Counted from the stretch's first letter, positions 18,394-29,400 are shown. The stretch: 64,000 nucleotides of DNA from Dyadobacter jiangsuensis (GCF_003014695.1 NZ_PYAS01000010.1:277336-341335), one strand, 5' to 3'. Program-made: numbers and translations. Notes: a model not told the origin generated them from the letters alone.

Positions 18394-19737
18394 CTATTTG
18401 GTTTTCGCTTTTTCGAGATAATCGGTAGCCAGGCGGGCAATCGAGCGTACCCCCAGCACCAAGCTGCCTTCATCGACATAGAAATCGGGGGTATGATGCG
18501 GTGCGGCTTCGGCAACGCTTTTACCCTTTGGCATACCTCCCAGGAAGAAAAAGAAACCGGGGACTTTCTGCTGGTAAAAGGCAAAATCTTCGGCGCCGGT
18601 TTTGACCGGAATCACGTTTACATTCTCCTTTCCGGCTACATTTTCCAGCGTACCAATCATCCTGGCGGTCAGCGCCTCGTCGTTATGCGTCACAGGGTAC
18701 ATGACATCGATATCGACCGTTGCTGTGGCTCCTGCGCTTTGTGCAATGCTGGATGAAATTTCGTTGAGACGCTTATGCACATAGGAATGCATTCCTTCAT
18801 CGAAAGTCCGGATAGTCCCGATCATCTTCACCGACTCGGGAATGATATTCTGCCGCACACCACCATGAATTGCCCCGATCGTTACGACCGCGGGTGCGTG
18901 TGTGAGGTCCAGGTTACGGCTGACGATCGTCTGCAATGCAGTCACGATTTGCGAGGAGGTCACAATCGGATCAACGCCCGACCATGGATAAGCGCCATGC
19001 GTTTGTTTTCCTTTTACATCAATACTAAAAAAATCCACGGCTGCCATGGTCGCGCCGGGGCGGTAAGAAATCTTCCCTACTTCAATTTGAGAGTCGATAT
19101 GCAGGCCAAAAATTGCATCTACCTTCGGGTTTTCGAGCACTCCCTCCTTCACCATCAATTCCGCACCTCCCTCCTCGCCTTCCGGAGCGCCTTCCTCGGC
19201 CGGCTGGAATATGAACTTAATAGTACCAGGCAGCTCGTTCTTCATTGATGCCAGCACCTCGGCCACGCCCATGAGTATGGCGATATGCGTGTCGTGCCCA
19301 CACGCGTGCATCACGCCGGTATTCTGCCCTTTGTATTCCGTCGTTACTTTCGATTTAAAAGGGAGATCCACCCGCTCAGCCACCGGCAAGCCATCCATAT
19401 CAGCCCTTAGCGCCACCACAGGCCCGGGCTTGCCGCCTTTCAGAATGCCTACGACGCCCGTATGCGCAACGCCGGTTTGCACTTCGATACCCAGCTGTTT
19501 TAAATGGTTCGCTACTTTCTCGGCTGTCTTGAATTCGCGGTTACCCAGTTCAGGGTTCTGGTGAAAATGGCGACGCCATTCTACCAGCTTCTTTTCCAGC
19601 GCTGGTGCTTTCTGGTCGATCGATTTGGCTAAGGGTGATTGAGCAAATGCCGATTGCCCTGCGATAACTGCCATGAGCGCCACAGCAGACATTCTGCCGA
19701 ATTTGTTAAAAATTTTGCCTGTAAAAGGAGTTGTCAT
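18394..19737 (-). CDS. Exported M20 family amidohydrolase/carboxypeptidase
   Basis: 447 residues. A signal peptide (about 14-33, ending AFAQ) is followed by a catalytic domain of the aminoacylase/IAA-amino-acid hydrolase type. Metal-binding residues are visible in MHACGHDTH (Cys146, His148), QPAEEG (Glu181/Glu182) and LHID (about 213). The dimerisation domain is inserted at about 227-340, and the final ligand lies in PHHTPDFYVDE (about 415-425). Such enzymes hydrolyse N-acylated amino acids or small peptides in the periplasm. It is transcribed towards the SDR gene and lies downstream of the SusD-accessory gene group on the same strand, separated from it by a terminator. Confidence 0.92.
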   Translation of the reverse strand: MTTPFTGKIFNKFGRMSAVALMAVIAGQSAFAQSPLAKSIDQKAPALEKKLVEWRRHFHQNPELGNREFKTAEKVANHLKQLGIEVQTGVAHTGVVGILKGGKPGPVVALRADMDGLPVAERVDLPFKSKVTTEYKGQNTGVMHACGHDTHIAILMGVAEVLASMKNELPGTIKFIFQPAEEGAPEGEEGGAELMVKEGVLENPKVDAIFGLHIDSQIEVGKISYRPGATMAAVDFFSIDVKGKQTHGAYPWSGVDPIVTSSQIVTALQTIVSRNLDLTHAPAVVTIGAIHGGVRQNIIPESVKMIGTIRTFDEGMHSYVHKRLNEISSSIAQSAGATATVDIDVMYPVTHNDEALTARMIGTLENVAGKENVNVIPVKTGAEDFAFYQQKVPGFFFFLGGMPKGKSVAEAAPHHTPDFYVDEGSLVLGVRSIARLATDYLEKAKTK

Positions 19738-19797
19738 AGGAAGATGTTAAAGAATCAGGTTTTTCAAGATCGGAAAGAAATTCTTTCGTTCCAAAAC

Positions 19798-19830
19798 AAA
19801 AAAAGGCCTTACCCGTAATGGATAAGGCCC
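19798..19830 (-). terminator. Rho-independent terminator of the minus-strand SusCD operon
   Basis: Read on the minus strand, a GGCCTTA / TAAGGCC stem (19823-19829 with 19805-19811, extended by two C-G pairs) is followed by a run of seven T (19798-19804). It lies 22 bp beyond the stop of the lipid-binding-like gene. Confidence 0.85.
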
Positions 19831-19851
19831 TGTACTTGCAAGTGTTTGTAA

Positions 19852-20352
19852 TCAATGCTCGTCTTCGATGAAACCTGTGCGACGGTAGCCGGCATATATC
19901 CACTCCGTTTTAGGGTCACTTTCAAAAACGAACTTCACATAGATAGAGTCCGTCTTGTTGCCCCCGGTCGAAGTTGCAGCGCCTTTGAGAATTTTGCCTT
20001 CAATAATCGACACGGCAGACATTCCTGCTTCCATGTTGGGCAATTTATCCGCCTTGTCGAAAGTCATCGCCGGTAAGTTTACCTTGGCAACAACAGCCAA
20101 TGCATCTGCATCAGGCGTGAGCAACTCATGATCGTTGATGATCAGGTCGGTTTCGTTGTTGGCCGCGGTGTTCGAAGTGGTGATAAGGAAGCGTCCGCCA
20201 CCTCCAATGTCCTCCCCGTTGGCAAAAACACCTATATACCACTCACCGCACATAGCCTGTAATTTGGTCCCTTCAATGGTCGGTTCACTGCCCAGATCGC
20301 AGGACAAAAGACCAAAAACCAATAGTATCAGAGAATACTTTATATATTTCAT
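19852..20352 (-). CDS. Small SusCD-associated lipoprotein, lipid-binding hydrolase-like family
   Basis: 166 residues from ATG at 20352. The signal sequence carries a lipobox (GLLSC, Cys at about residue 18). The mature part begins with LQAMCGEWYIGVFANGED and ends in WIYAGYRRTGFIEDEH, a small beta-rich domain. It resembles the proteins annotated in Bacteroidota as lipid-binding putative hydrolases that follow SusC/SusD genes. I am moderately sure of that family name and know of no proven function. It is the last gene of the SusC-SusD-Ig-like-lipoprotein operon, and a terminator follows. Confidence 0.7.
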   Translation of the reverse strand: MKYIKYSLILLVFGLLSCDLGSEPTIEGTKLQAMCGEWYIGVFANGEDIGGGGRFLITTSNTAANNETDLIINDHELLTPDADALAVVAKVNLPAMTFDKADKLPNMEAGMSAVSIIEGKILKGAATSTGGNKTDSIYVKFVFESDPKTEWIYAGYRRTGFIEDEH

Positions 20353-20362
20353 AACGTCAATT

Positions 20363-20995
20363 TTACTGTTTAACAAAAGTACGAAGTGCAGTACCAAATA
20401 GAGGATTGATCACTACCCAGCTGTATGATACTCCTTCTTTAATCGATGCAGTGGTGCATTCGAATGCATTTCCGGAAGTCAGCTGGTAAGGGCACCCTAT
20501 CTTACCTTTATCAAAGTAATAGAAATACACGGTTTCACCCGGTGAAGGCACAGCAACCCCACCGACGTTATCGGCAGTGTAAAGATTACCGGCAACTTTT
20601 GCCACCTTCGACACTCCGAAAACTCCTGCATTTCTCTTATAGCTACCCGAAATATCCGCGGTAGCGGCCGCCGAGATCACGCCCACATAACGGTACTCGA
20701 TAGATGAGTAACCATCCTTGTTCACCGCCGTGTATTCGATAACATACACGCCCGGCGTTTTCGTATCGACTGTTCCATTCGCCTTTACTTCAATCTCCTT
20801 GTCGCCTTCTTTCGCAGTGACACCCGGATCGGTAAAAGTACCTCCCACCGGCACCTGGTTCCATTGCTCACCTTTCAAAGTGATCACAGGATAGTAGGTA
20901 ATCGATGAAATACCCTCCGTTACCTTGTCCTCTTCGCACGAAAACGCCGCAAACAAGGTCAAGGCTATCAGTATTAGTTTTAATCCTTTTTTCAT
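20363..20995 (-). CDS. SusCD-associated surface lipoprotein with Ig-like (DUF5011/BT_2262-type) domain
   Basis: 210 residues from ATG at 20995 (an in-frame ATG at 21010 adds five residues). The lipobox is AAFSCEED with Cys at residue 20. The segment about 40-105 (PVGGTFTDPGVTAKEGDKEIEV through GVYVIEYTAVNKDGY) is the bacterial Ig-like fold of DUF5011. The C-terminal half resembles the BT_2262-type domain found next to SusD genes. Such proteins are probably exposed at the cell surface and may bind the same ligand as the SusCD complex. The gene lies 10 bp before the next minus-strand gene and 25 bp after the SusD gene, so they form an operon. Confidence 0.78.
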   Translation of the reverse strand: MKKGLKLILIALTLFAAFSCEEDKVTEGISSITYYPVITLKGEQWNQVPVGGTFTDPGVTAKEGDKEIEVKANGTVDTKTPGVYVIEYTAVNKDGYSSIEYRYVGVISAAATADISGSYKRNAGVFGVSKVAKVAGNLYTADNVGGVAVPSPGETVYFYYFDKGKIGCPYQLTSGNAFECTTASIKEGVSYSWVVINPLFGTALRTFVKQ

Positions 20996-21020
20996 AATAT
21001 CAGTTATCAATGACCTTTGA

Positions 21021-22499
21021 TTATTTCATCCACCAAACCTTGGAAGTAAGCGGTACCAACGCAGGGGTATTCACGTTGCCGTCCCTTGAAACGGACGTGT
21101 ACGGAATGCGTTTAGGAAGTGCGCCCTTATCCAGAACAGATTTTGCTGCCACAGTCCATTGTCCCGGTACGTAGCTCTCACTGGTCGTAGCCACTGCAGA
21201 TTTTTCAGGATAGCCGGTGCGCGCCTGGTCCCAGAACGATTCGTATCCCTGACGGAACATGGCTACCCATTTCTGAAAAATGATGGCTTTCAGTTTCGCT
21301 TCCGCATTGCCGGCTGATGGGTATTCGTAAACGCCACCTTTTGCGATCTTCTTCGCATCGAATACGATATTGAATTTCGCATATGCGGCAGCCACCGCCT
21401 TATCATAGAACTCTTTCGCCTTGGCGTCGTTTCCGGTGCGCAGGTACGATTCCGAGAGCATGAAATAGACCTCGTCGATGCTGAAAAAGTAGAATGGATC
21501 GGTAGCGGTCATTCTGGCAACGCTGGGAACATTCACGCCGACTCCGCTAAGGAAATCGCCCTGCTCCAATCCTGCCTGCCCTCCTGAACCTGGCGTGAAG
21601 TAAGCGGCAAGGCGGGCGTCGTCTGCGTTTGCCTGCAAATAGGTTTGAAGCGTACGGCTCAAACGCAGGTTGGATGACACGTTCAACTGGCGTACGTTGT
21701 TTTCATACAACGGGTTACTGCGGTTAGGCTCATCCACGAATTTGGTAATCGCAGCGTGATCTTCCAGAAACGGCGTATTGGCATCCAGCATCGCTTTGAT
21801 AGCCGCAATAGCCTGTGCAGAGTTAGCGCTTGCTGTCTGGCGCAGATAAAGTTTCAGTTTCAACGTGTTTGCAAACCGTTTCCACTGATCAATCTGGTTA
21901 GCCGCGCTGGTTCCTCCGTAGATAAGGTCGGAGGCTACGGCTGTCGACTTGCCGTTGTTGAAATCGAGAGCCAGGGCCGCATCGAGTCTTTTCAGCAACT
22001 CTGCGTAAACAGCCGGACCGTCGTCGTATTTCGGTGCCTTGATAGATTCAACCTGCAATGCTTCGCTTAACGGGATCTTATCGAACCAGTCTGCCAGCAT
22101 TTGAAAACCGTAAGTTTGAACAGCCACCGCTTGCAATACCATGTTGTTGTTGCCGCTCTCGGTAGCTTTCCGCTTCACGTCTTCGAAGTCGTTCAGGCCG
22201 CCTGCATATAATTCCGTCCAGGCGATATTGTAGTCGGCCGGTTGGAGATCATAAGAGTCGATACCGCGGTATTGGTTGGCAGAGTTGGATTGTGTCCAGT
22301 GCTGCGACCACAGACCACCGATGATGGCAAAATCGCCGCCTACGATACCGGCAACCGATGCCTGTGCCGCGGGTAGTACAAATTCGGGCGCTACGTTCGT
22401 CGGGTTGTTGGGGTCTTCGTTTACATCCAGCCAGTCGTTGCAGGAGCCCAGTGAAAGCGCGGCGAGCAGCAGGACACCATTTTTTATAATACTTTTCAT
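21021..22499 (-). CDS. SusD/RagB family lipoprotein (SusD-like_2 type)
   Basis: 492 residues from ATG at 22499; the frame stays open further upstream, but only this start gives a lipoprotein signal (SLGSC, Cys at about 20, followed by NDWLDVNEDPNNP). The DVNEDPNNP motif and IFQKWVAMFRQGYESFWDQARTGYP near the C-terminus are typical of the SusD-like_2 subgroup. The gene starts 11 bp after the SusC stop. Members of this subgroup often pair with RagA-like channels that take up peptides or other non-glycan nutrients. That reading fits the absence of glycoside hydrolases here but is an inference. Confidence 0.93.
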   Translation of the reverse strand: MKSIIKNGVLLLAALSLGSCNDWLDVNEDPNNPTNVAPEFVLPAAQASVAGIVGGDFAIIGGLWSQHWTQSNSANQYRGIDSYDLQPADYNIAWTELYAGGLNDFEDVKRKATESGNNNMVLQAVAVQTYGFQMLADWFDKIPLSEALQVESIKAPKYDDGPAVYAELLKRLDAALALDFNNGKSTAVASDLIYGGTSAANQIDQWKRFANTLKLKLYLRQTASANSAQAIAAIKAMLDANTPFLEDHAAITKFVDEPNRSNPLYENNVRQLNVSSNLRLSRTLQTYLQANADDARLAAYFTPGSGGQAGLEQGDFLSGVGVNVPSVARMTATDPFYFFSIDEVYFMLSESYLRTGNDAKAKEFYDKAVAAAYAKFNIVFDAKKIAKGGVYEYPSAGNAEAKLKAIIFQKWVAMFRQGYESFWDQARTGYPEKSAVATTSESYVPGQWTVAAKSVLDKGALPKRIPYTSVSRDGNVNTPALVPLTSKVWWMK

Positions 22500-22510
22500 T
22501 TGAATCCTGA

Positions 22511-25500
22511 TTAGAATGATAGATTTAACTGAACACCGTACGTTGCGGTAGAAGGACCGGCAGCGAATTCTCCATACAGGTTTTTCAGGCTGGTTCCGAA
22601 CGTGTTGGCTTCGGGGTCTACTACGTGGTTGCCCTTGGGAGTCCACAATACGAGGTTACGACCAAACACACCCACCGATGCACCTCTTACCGGCAGTTTA
22701 GCAAGTGCCTTCTTAGGTACCGAATAGGTGAGTGACACGTTTCTCAGTTTGAAGAATGTCTTCGGCAGCACGTGATTGTATTCGTTTGCCGACGTTGATC
22801 CACCGTAGTAAGTGAATACATCCGCACGGGACACCGGCGTGGTGTTAGGTGCATAACCTTCGTCTGTTTTGACTACCGAACCCGGCACAACAAACGGCTC
22901 GCGGTCATTGTATTGCGACATGTAAGCGTTTCCGTTGAAGTAGTTCAAACGAGCGGTGTAAGAATAGAACACCCCGCCATTACGATAGTCGCCATTCGCG
23001 CTGAATTTGAAACCTTTATAATCCAGGTAGGTGGATATCCCCAAAGTATAGTTCGGGTTGATCGAACCTCTGTATGTTTCTTCCGAGCTCACCAACGGCA
23101 GACCGGTTGATGCATTTACGATGGTATTTCCGTTTGGATCACGCTGTACATCCGGCGAGTAGATGGCACCCAGCGGCTTACCTACCACCGCGCGCAGCTT
23201 CACATTGTAGCTGCTGTTGAGCAGGATATTTCCTGAACCGCCTTCCAGACCGAGTGATTCCACCTCGTTCCAGATCTTGTTATAGTTCACCGTAACCCCC
23301 CATTCCAGTTTCTCTGTACGAACCGGAATCAGGTTCAATGCCAGCTCAACCCCTTTGTTTCTCACGCTACCCAGGTTCACAGTTTGCGTAGTAGCACCTG
23401 TTGCGGGTTCGAGGGCGAGGCTGATGATCTGGTTTTTAGTCAGCTTGTTGTAGTAGCTCAAATCAAGTCCGACGCGTCTTCCGAAGAAGCCCAGTTCAAG
23501 ACCACCTTCGTATTCTGTTGAAATCTCAGGTTTCAGATTCTGGTTTCCAAGGTTGTTCGATACCTCGTACGCGTTCAGGCCGCCGAATGGGAAGTTGATA
23601 TTACCAAATCCACCCGCACGAACCGAGCCCGGCACGTATACCGAATAAACCTGATAAGGATCGGCGTCGTTACCCGCAGATGCAGCCGCAAAACGTACTT
23701 TCACGAAAGGAATTTCTGCCGGCAATTTGAATACATCCGACAATACAGCACTGATGCTCGCACTTGGATAGAAGTAGGAGTTTTTGCCCTTTGGCAGCGT
23801 ACTGGTCCAGTCGTTACGTGCACCCACTGTGAGATACAACCAGTTGTCGAAACCGAAGGTAGCCTGACCGTAGATACCCACGAGGCGACGCTTGCTGGTT
23901 GTTGCAAATGTGGTGGGCGTCACAGAACTGTTCGAAAGGTTGTAAAAACCAGGAAGGTCGAGGTTAGTCACTTTCGCAAAGTTCGTTTGCGCAGTTCTTT
24001 CATTCAGGTTATGTCCAAAGAATGCCTGCACATCGAAACGCGATCCGAAGTTGTGTTTGAAATTGAAGATCAGATCGCTGTTGAACTGGCGGTTCTGCCG
24101 TGCCAGTTGCGACACCCCACCGAAAACGTCGTTCGCTGAGCTGTTGGGAGCGCTGTCGGAGATCTTACCAACATTACCCCAGTCTTTCTGAAATGCATCA
24201 GAATAGTCACCACCAACTCTATATCTCACATCCAGGTTTTTCAGCAGCTGATAGCCAAACTCGATGTTACCGAAAATGCGGTCTTCGTCGTAGTTGTTAC
24301 CCTGGTTGTACAATGTCCAGTAAGGATTCTGAGCGTATGGCGTAAAATAATTATCCAACGTCATGAACTTGTAGTAAGGACTGTTGGGATCCAGCAATGC
24401 TTTTGAATCCACGATCGAGTGGTCGCGCGGGATCTGGATGATCTCCTGCCATACCACTTTACCGCCACCCGCATCGTCGCCCTGACCGGTCGCAACTGCT
24501 TTCTGGTTCTTATGTACGTAGTTGATATTGGAGTTCACCGAGAACTTATCCAGTTTCAAACCACCATTCAAGCTCAATGTGTTACGCTTGTAGGAGTCGG
24601 CGTTGGTAGGAACTACGCCGTCTGCTGTCGCATTCGAATAGGCTACGCGGTAGTTGGCCGTTTCTGTGCCACCTGAAACCGCGATGCTGTTGTTCCATTC
24701 GTAACCTTTGTCGAAAAAGTCTTTCAGGTTGTCTTCCTGCGCCGAGAAAGGTTTCAGCATTTGGGAGTTATCAACAACGTTACCCCAAAGGCGTGGCTTG
24801 CCATCCAGTTTCGGTCCCCAAGAACCATTTTCAATGCGGTCGAACAAGCCGCTCCATCCCTGGCCGTATGTATTCTGCAGGTGTGGAACACGCAATACCT
24901 GTGATCTCGCAAACGATGATGAAATGTCAACCTGTGTCTTGCCGGATTTACCTCTTTTGGTAGTGATCAGGATCGCACCGTTGGCTGCGCGGCTACCGTA
25001 CAATGCGGATGCCGAAATACCTTTCAGTACGGTAATGCTTTCAATCTCGTTAGGGTTGATATCGTTCATCTGGTTACCGAAGTCCATCGAACGGTTGAAG
25101 TCATCGTTGCCGTTTTGCGCATTGGTTGATGAAGTGTTACCACGGTTGTTCATCGGCACACCGTCAATCACGAACAGCGGCTGGTTGTTACCGGTCACAG
25201 AGTTGAAACCGCGGATGTTGAGGACGGTCGACGCTCCCGGTGCTCCCGATGCGGTATTTACAGACAGACCCGGCACACGCGCGTTGAGCGCATCGAGCGG
25301 GCTGGTGTTACGGGCCTCTGTGATGGATGTATTGGCAATGGTGGCGGTACTGTAACCGAGCGACTTGCGTTCGCGCGAAATACCGAGTGCAGTTACGACC
25401 ACCTCACCGAGTTGCTGGGCATCCGCCACGAGCGTCACGTTGATCGTCGATTTCGAGCCGACCACGATGCTCTGGCTGAGATAACCTACAAATGAGAACA

Positions 25501-25714
25501 CGAGTGTTCCGGAAGAGGGGGCTGTAATGGTGTACTTACCGTCGATATCAGTCGTGATACCTCTGGTTGTACCTTTCAGGGTGATGTTTACACCGGGGAG
25601 CACGCTTCCGTCGTCGGCGGTCACAACTCCCGATACTTGTTTATCCTGGGCAAAAGCCTGCCAGCCAGGAATCAATAAGCACCCTAAGAATAGAAACAGT
25701 AGAGTCTTTCTCAT
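22511..25714 (-). CDS. SusC/RagA TonB-dependent outer membrane transporter
   Basis: 1067 residues. Signal peptide 1-22 (QAFAQ), a carboxypeptidase-D-like domain (about 27-105, VSGVVTADDGSVLPGVNITLKG), a plug domain (about 110-255, NPNEIESITVLKGISASALYGSRAANGAILITTKRG), then a beta barrel ending in LNLSF. There is no STN domain, so no link to a FecR system is expected. The gene heads an operon with SusD, an Ig-like lipoprotein and a small lipoprotein. A well-placed promoter (25765-25795) lies 51 bp upstream. It is divergent from another SusC gene whose N-terminal region is similar, so the two are paralogues. Confidence 0.95.
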   Translation of the reverse strand: MRKTLLFLFLGCLLIPGWQAFAQDKQVSGVVTADDGSVLPGVNITLKGTTRGITTDIDGKYTITAPSSGTLVFSFVGYLSQSIVVGSKSTINVTLVADAQQLGEVVVTALGISRERKSLGYSTATIANTSITEARNTSPLDALNARVPGLSVNTASGAPGASTVLNIRGFNSVTGNNQPLFVIDGVPMNNRGNTSSTNAQNGNDDFNRSMDFGNQMNDINPNEIESITVLKGISASALYGSRAANGAILITTKRGKSGKTQVDISSSFARSQVLRVPHLQNTYGQGWSGLFDRIENGSWGPKLDGKPRLWGNVVDNSQMLKPFSAQEDNLKDFFDKGYEWNNSIAVSGGTETANYRVAYSNATADGVVPTNADSYKRNTLSLNGGLKLDKFSVNSNINYVHKNQKAVATGQGDDAGGGKVVWQEIIQIPRDHSIVDSKALLDPNSPYYKFMTLDNYFTPYAQNPYWTLYNQGNNYDEDRIFGNIEFGYQLLKNLDVRYRVGGDYSDAFQKDWGNVGKISDSAPNSSANDVFGGVSQLARQNRQFNSDLIFNFKHNFGSRFDVQAFFGHNLNERTAQTNFAKVTNLDLPGFYNLSNSSVTPTTFATTSKRRLVGIYGQATFGFDNWLYLTVGARNDWTSTLPKGKNSYFYPSASISAVLSDVFKLPAEIPFVKVRFAAASAGNDADPYQVYSVYVPGSVRAGGFGNINFPFGGLNAYEVSNNLGNQNLKPEISTEYEGGLELGFFGRRVGLDLSYYNKLTKNQIISLALEPATGATTQTVNLGSVRNKGVELALNLIPVRTEKLEWGVTVNYNKIWNEVESLGLEGGSGNILLNSSYNVKLRAVVGKPLGAIYSPDVQRDPNGNTIVNASTGLPLVSSEETYRGSINPNYTLGISTYLDYKGFKFSANGDYRNGGVFYSYTARLNYFNGNAYMSQYNDREPFVVPGSVVKTDEGYAPNTTPVSRADVFTYYGGSTSANEYNHVLPKTFFKLRNVSLTYSVPKKALAKLPVRGASVGVFGRNLVLWTPKGNHVVDPEANTFGTSLKNLYGEFAAGPSTATYGVQLNLSF

Positions 25715-25764
25715 ACAAAGGATTTAAAGTTTGTTTAAATAGGATATTAATTGCGTCAAGGTTA

Positions 25765-25795
25765 CAAAAATAATTCTTGTTTCAATCAATTACAA
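25765..25795 (-). promoter_or_regulatory. Bacteroidota-type promoter of the minus-strand SusC operon
   Basis: Read on the minus strand, TTG (25795-25793), a 20-bp spacer and TATTTTTG (25772-25765) match TTG-N19-21-TAnnTTTG. Transcription would start near 25758, giving a leader of about 44 nt. Confidence 0.7.
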
Positions 25796-26418
25796 TGCCG
25801 TCCAAATCAATGCCCAGAATATAATTTGGCATAAACCGGGTTTCATTATCAGTTTGTTAGCAGGAACGATAAAAACACCTCCATAAACGTATTTGTTAGA
25901 ACTTCATGCTTTCTGCGTATTCGCAATCAAAATTGCAACGCCTACTTCCTTTCCTTAGATGATTTTCAAACAATTCAAATATTTGCTAAAAGCAGCTAAC
26001 TGTGGAGGGTGTAGTTTTTGGGTCGAAAATGACCCGTTTTGGGGGCTTAAAAATTTATATTAAGCTACAAACAATATTAAAAAAATGCAAATATTTATCA
26101 AAAATTCCTCGATAGCCCCGCATTCTTAATCCACTCACTTTTTCAGAATCGCTTTATTTAGATTCATTCTTTAATTACGCCGCGTATACGGATACCGTAA
26201 TTCAAGTAGCCATATTTTCACTACGGGGCATGTTTTTCCCAATAAATGTAAATTCCTCAAAAAAAGACATCTATTGTTAACATTTAGTTAAAATCAAGCC
26301 GGTTTTTGAAAATTTCACATATTTGAAAAAATTGCAAAAAATCACGACTTCTACATAGAAAATTCTTCATATCGGGCAGTCAAGCCAAAGTAAATTTTGA
26401 AATTTCGCAATGAAAAGG

Positions 26419-26448
26419 TTGTACTGGTTAAACTAATAGTTATTTTTG
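26419..26448 (+). promoter_or_regulatory. Bacteroidota-type promoter of the plus-strand SusC/SusD pair
   Basis: TTG (26419-26421), a 19-bp spacer and TATTTTTG (26441-26448) match the consensus. Transcription would start near 26455, giving a leader of about 37 nt before the ATG at 26492. Confidence 0.72.
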
Positions 26449-26491
26449 CAACAGTATGTTTACATAACAAACCTAACTTTAAACTTAATTT

Positions 26492-29400
26492 ATGAGGAAG
26501 ATTTTATGCTCCTTAATGGGCTGTTTGCTGCTATTTGTGACGCAGCTTCACGCCCAGGATCTCGCGGTGACCGGCAAGGTCACAGCCGACGACGGCTCGA
26601 CACTTCCGGGTGTTAACATTTCTTTGAAAGGTACTACTCGCGGTACCACCACCGATACCCAGGGCCAGTACACTATTTCCACCTCAGCCGGGGCTACGCT
26701 TGTTTTTAGTTTTATCGGTTTTCAAACACAGGAAGTGATCGTCGGAAACCAGACTGTCGTCAACGTAACGCTAAAAAGTGACGTCAGCCAGCTTCAGGAG
26801 GTTGTAGTAACAGCCCTCGGACAAGAGCGTAAAAGAAATGAGCTTGTTTACGCGGCCCAGCAGATCAACAACGAGCAGATCGTACAGGCCCGTAACCCGA
26901 ACGTAATGAACGCGCTCGCTGGTAAAATCGCCGGTCTTGATATCAAAACCAACAACAACATGGGTGGTTCGACCAGTGCGATCATCCGTGGTTACAAATC
27001 CATCACCGGTAACAACCAGGCATTGTGGGTAATCGACGGTGTACCTGTTACCAACGCCAACACCAACTCGACCGACCAGCAGACAGGTCGCGCCGGTACC
27101 GACTACGGTAATGCTGCTTCCGATATCAACCCGGACAACATCGCGTCTGTGAACGTATTGAAAGGTGCTGCGGCTACTGCACTTTACGGTTCGCGTGCCT
27201 CCAACGGGGTAATCCTCGTGACTACGAAACAAGGTCGTAAAAACAGCTTCGACGTAACCGTAAACAGCGGTGTTACCTGGGGCAAGATCGACAAGAGCAC
27301 TTATGTAAAATACCAGAAAGAATATGGTGCGGGTTACGGCGGCGATGGCGCGAAAGATCAATTCTACCGCGGCAACCTCGGCTCAGGCGAGGGGGATATC
27401 GCTGTATTTGATGCAGATGCGTCATTTGGAGCGAAATTCGATCCAAACAGACTGGTTTACCAATGGGATGCGATCGACCCAACCTCTCCTACATACGGCA
27501 AAATGACCCCATGGGTTGCCGCTAAAAACGGTCCGGATGCATTCTTCGAAACAGCCGTAACATCCAACCAGAGCGTAAACATCCTGGGTGGTGGCGAAAA
27601 CACGACATTTAAAGTAGGTTATACCCGCAGCGACGAGAAAGGTGTACTTCCAAATAGTAAGCTGGGCAAAAACCTTTTCAACTTCTCGGCTTCATTTGAC
27701 CTGACCAAGAAACTGACGATCTCTGCCAATGCCAACTACTCACAAGTGAAAGGTATGGGACGTTACGGAACGGGTTATGACGGTAAAAACCCTAACCAGC
27801 AGTTCAGACAGTGGTTCCAGACCAACGTCGACCTGCTCGAACAAAAAGCGGCTTACTTCAGAAACAGACAGGATGTAACCTGGAACTGGGGAGATCCAAC
27901 CGCTCCATTCGATGACAACGGCCCGATTTACTCGGAAAACCCTTACTTCGCACGTTACGAAAACTTCTCGAACGACTCGCGTGACAACTTCTTCGGCTAT
28001 GCTGCGGCAGTTTACAAAATCGCTCCATGGATTGACCTGACAACACGTTTTGCCTACAACGGCACACAGGATATGCAGGAAGAGCGCATCGCATTCGGCA
28101 GCTCCGATCCAGCACAATACAAGCGCTTCAACAGAGGCTTTAACGAGACCAACCTTGATGTGATCTTCAACTTCCGCAAAGCGATTACAAAGGACATTAA
28201 CTTCTCCGGTTTGGCAGGTGGAAGCATGCGCCGCTCGACAGAAAACTCGATCCGCGCTCAAACAAACGGCGGTATGGTCGTTCCGGGCCTGTTCTCGCTT
28301 TCGAACTCGGCTAACCCGATTGAAGCGCCTACCGAAGCTTACAGAAGAATTGGCGTGGACGGTCTTTATGCACAGGCTTCATTTGGCTACAAAGACCTCG
28401 TAAACCTTGACCTGACCGCAAGACAGGACAAATCGACTACGCTCAGCAAAAACAACAACACCTATTTCTACCCTGCGATAGGTGCGAACTTCAACATTTC
28501 GAACCTCGAAGCACTGAAAAGACTTGGTTGGTTGACAATGGCGAAACTGAGCGCCAACTACGCAGAAGTAGGTAACGATGCTCCATGGGGCAGTACTCTG
28601 GACGTGTACGACAAGCCAACCGGCCTCGGCAACATCCCTTACTTCACGCTGAGAAACACCAAAAACAACCCGGACCTGAAACCGGAAAGAACGAAAAACT
28701 ACGAATTCGGTCTTGAATCCGCATTCCTGAACGACCGTGTAGGTTTTAACTTCACCTACTACCGCTCGGCAACCCTTGATCAGATCCTTCCGGTATCGAT
28801 CACCGCTGCAACCGGTTACGCATTCCGTTATGTAAACTCGGGTGAAGTACAAAACAAGGGTATTGAAATCTCCGCATACGTAACGCCAATCAAAGTTCAG
28901 GACTTCTCATGGACCCTGAATGTGAACTTTGCAAGAAACCGTAACAAGGTGATCAGTCTTTACGGAGAAGGTGCTACCAAAGTAACCAACGTACAGATTG
29001 CGAGTCTTCAGGGAGGTGTTTCTATCAACGCGGCGGAAGGACAGCCATTCGGCGTAATTCGCGGAACGAACTTCGTATACCACGAAGGAACCGGCCAGAA
29101 AGTGGTTAAAACCAACGGTATTTACGCGGCTACTTCCAGCTCATCGGAAATCATCGGCAACCCGAACCCGGACTGGATCGGCGGTGTGAGCAACACATTG
29201 AAATACAAAACATTGTCACTGAGCTTCCTACTTGACATCCGTCATGGCGGCGATGTATGGTCATTGGATCAATGGTATGGTGAAGGAACCGGTCTTTATC
29301 CGATCACCGCTGGTTTGAACGAGCTGGGCAATCCTAAGAGATCACCTGTTGCACAAGGTGGTGGTGTGTTGTTCCCGGGTGTACAAGCCGACGGAACACC

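Larger units (their letters stand above)
25715..26491. other. 777-bp AT-rich divergent regulatory region between two SusC genes
   Basis: No plausible gene is present on either strand. The region is much more AT-rich than its flanks, with many A and T runs, and carries a promoter at each end facing outward. A short inverted repeat GGGTC/GACCC (26020-26024 with 26031-26035) near the middle could be a protein-binding site. The length is far more than two promoters need, so upstream activator sites or an unrecognised small RNA are possible, but I see no direct evidence for them. Confidence 0.6.
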
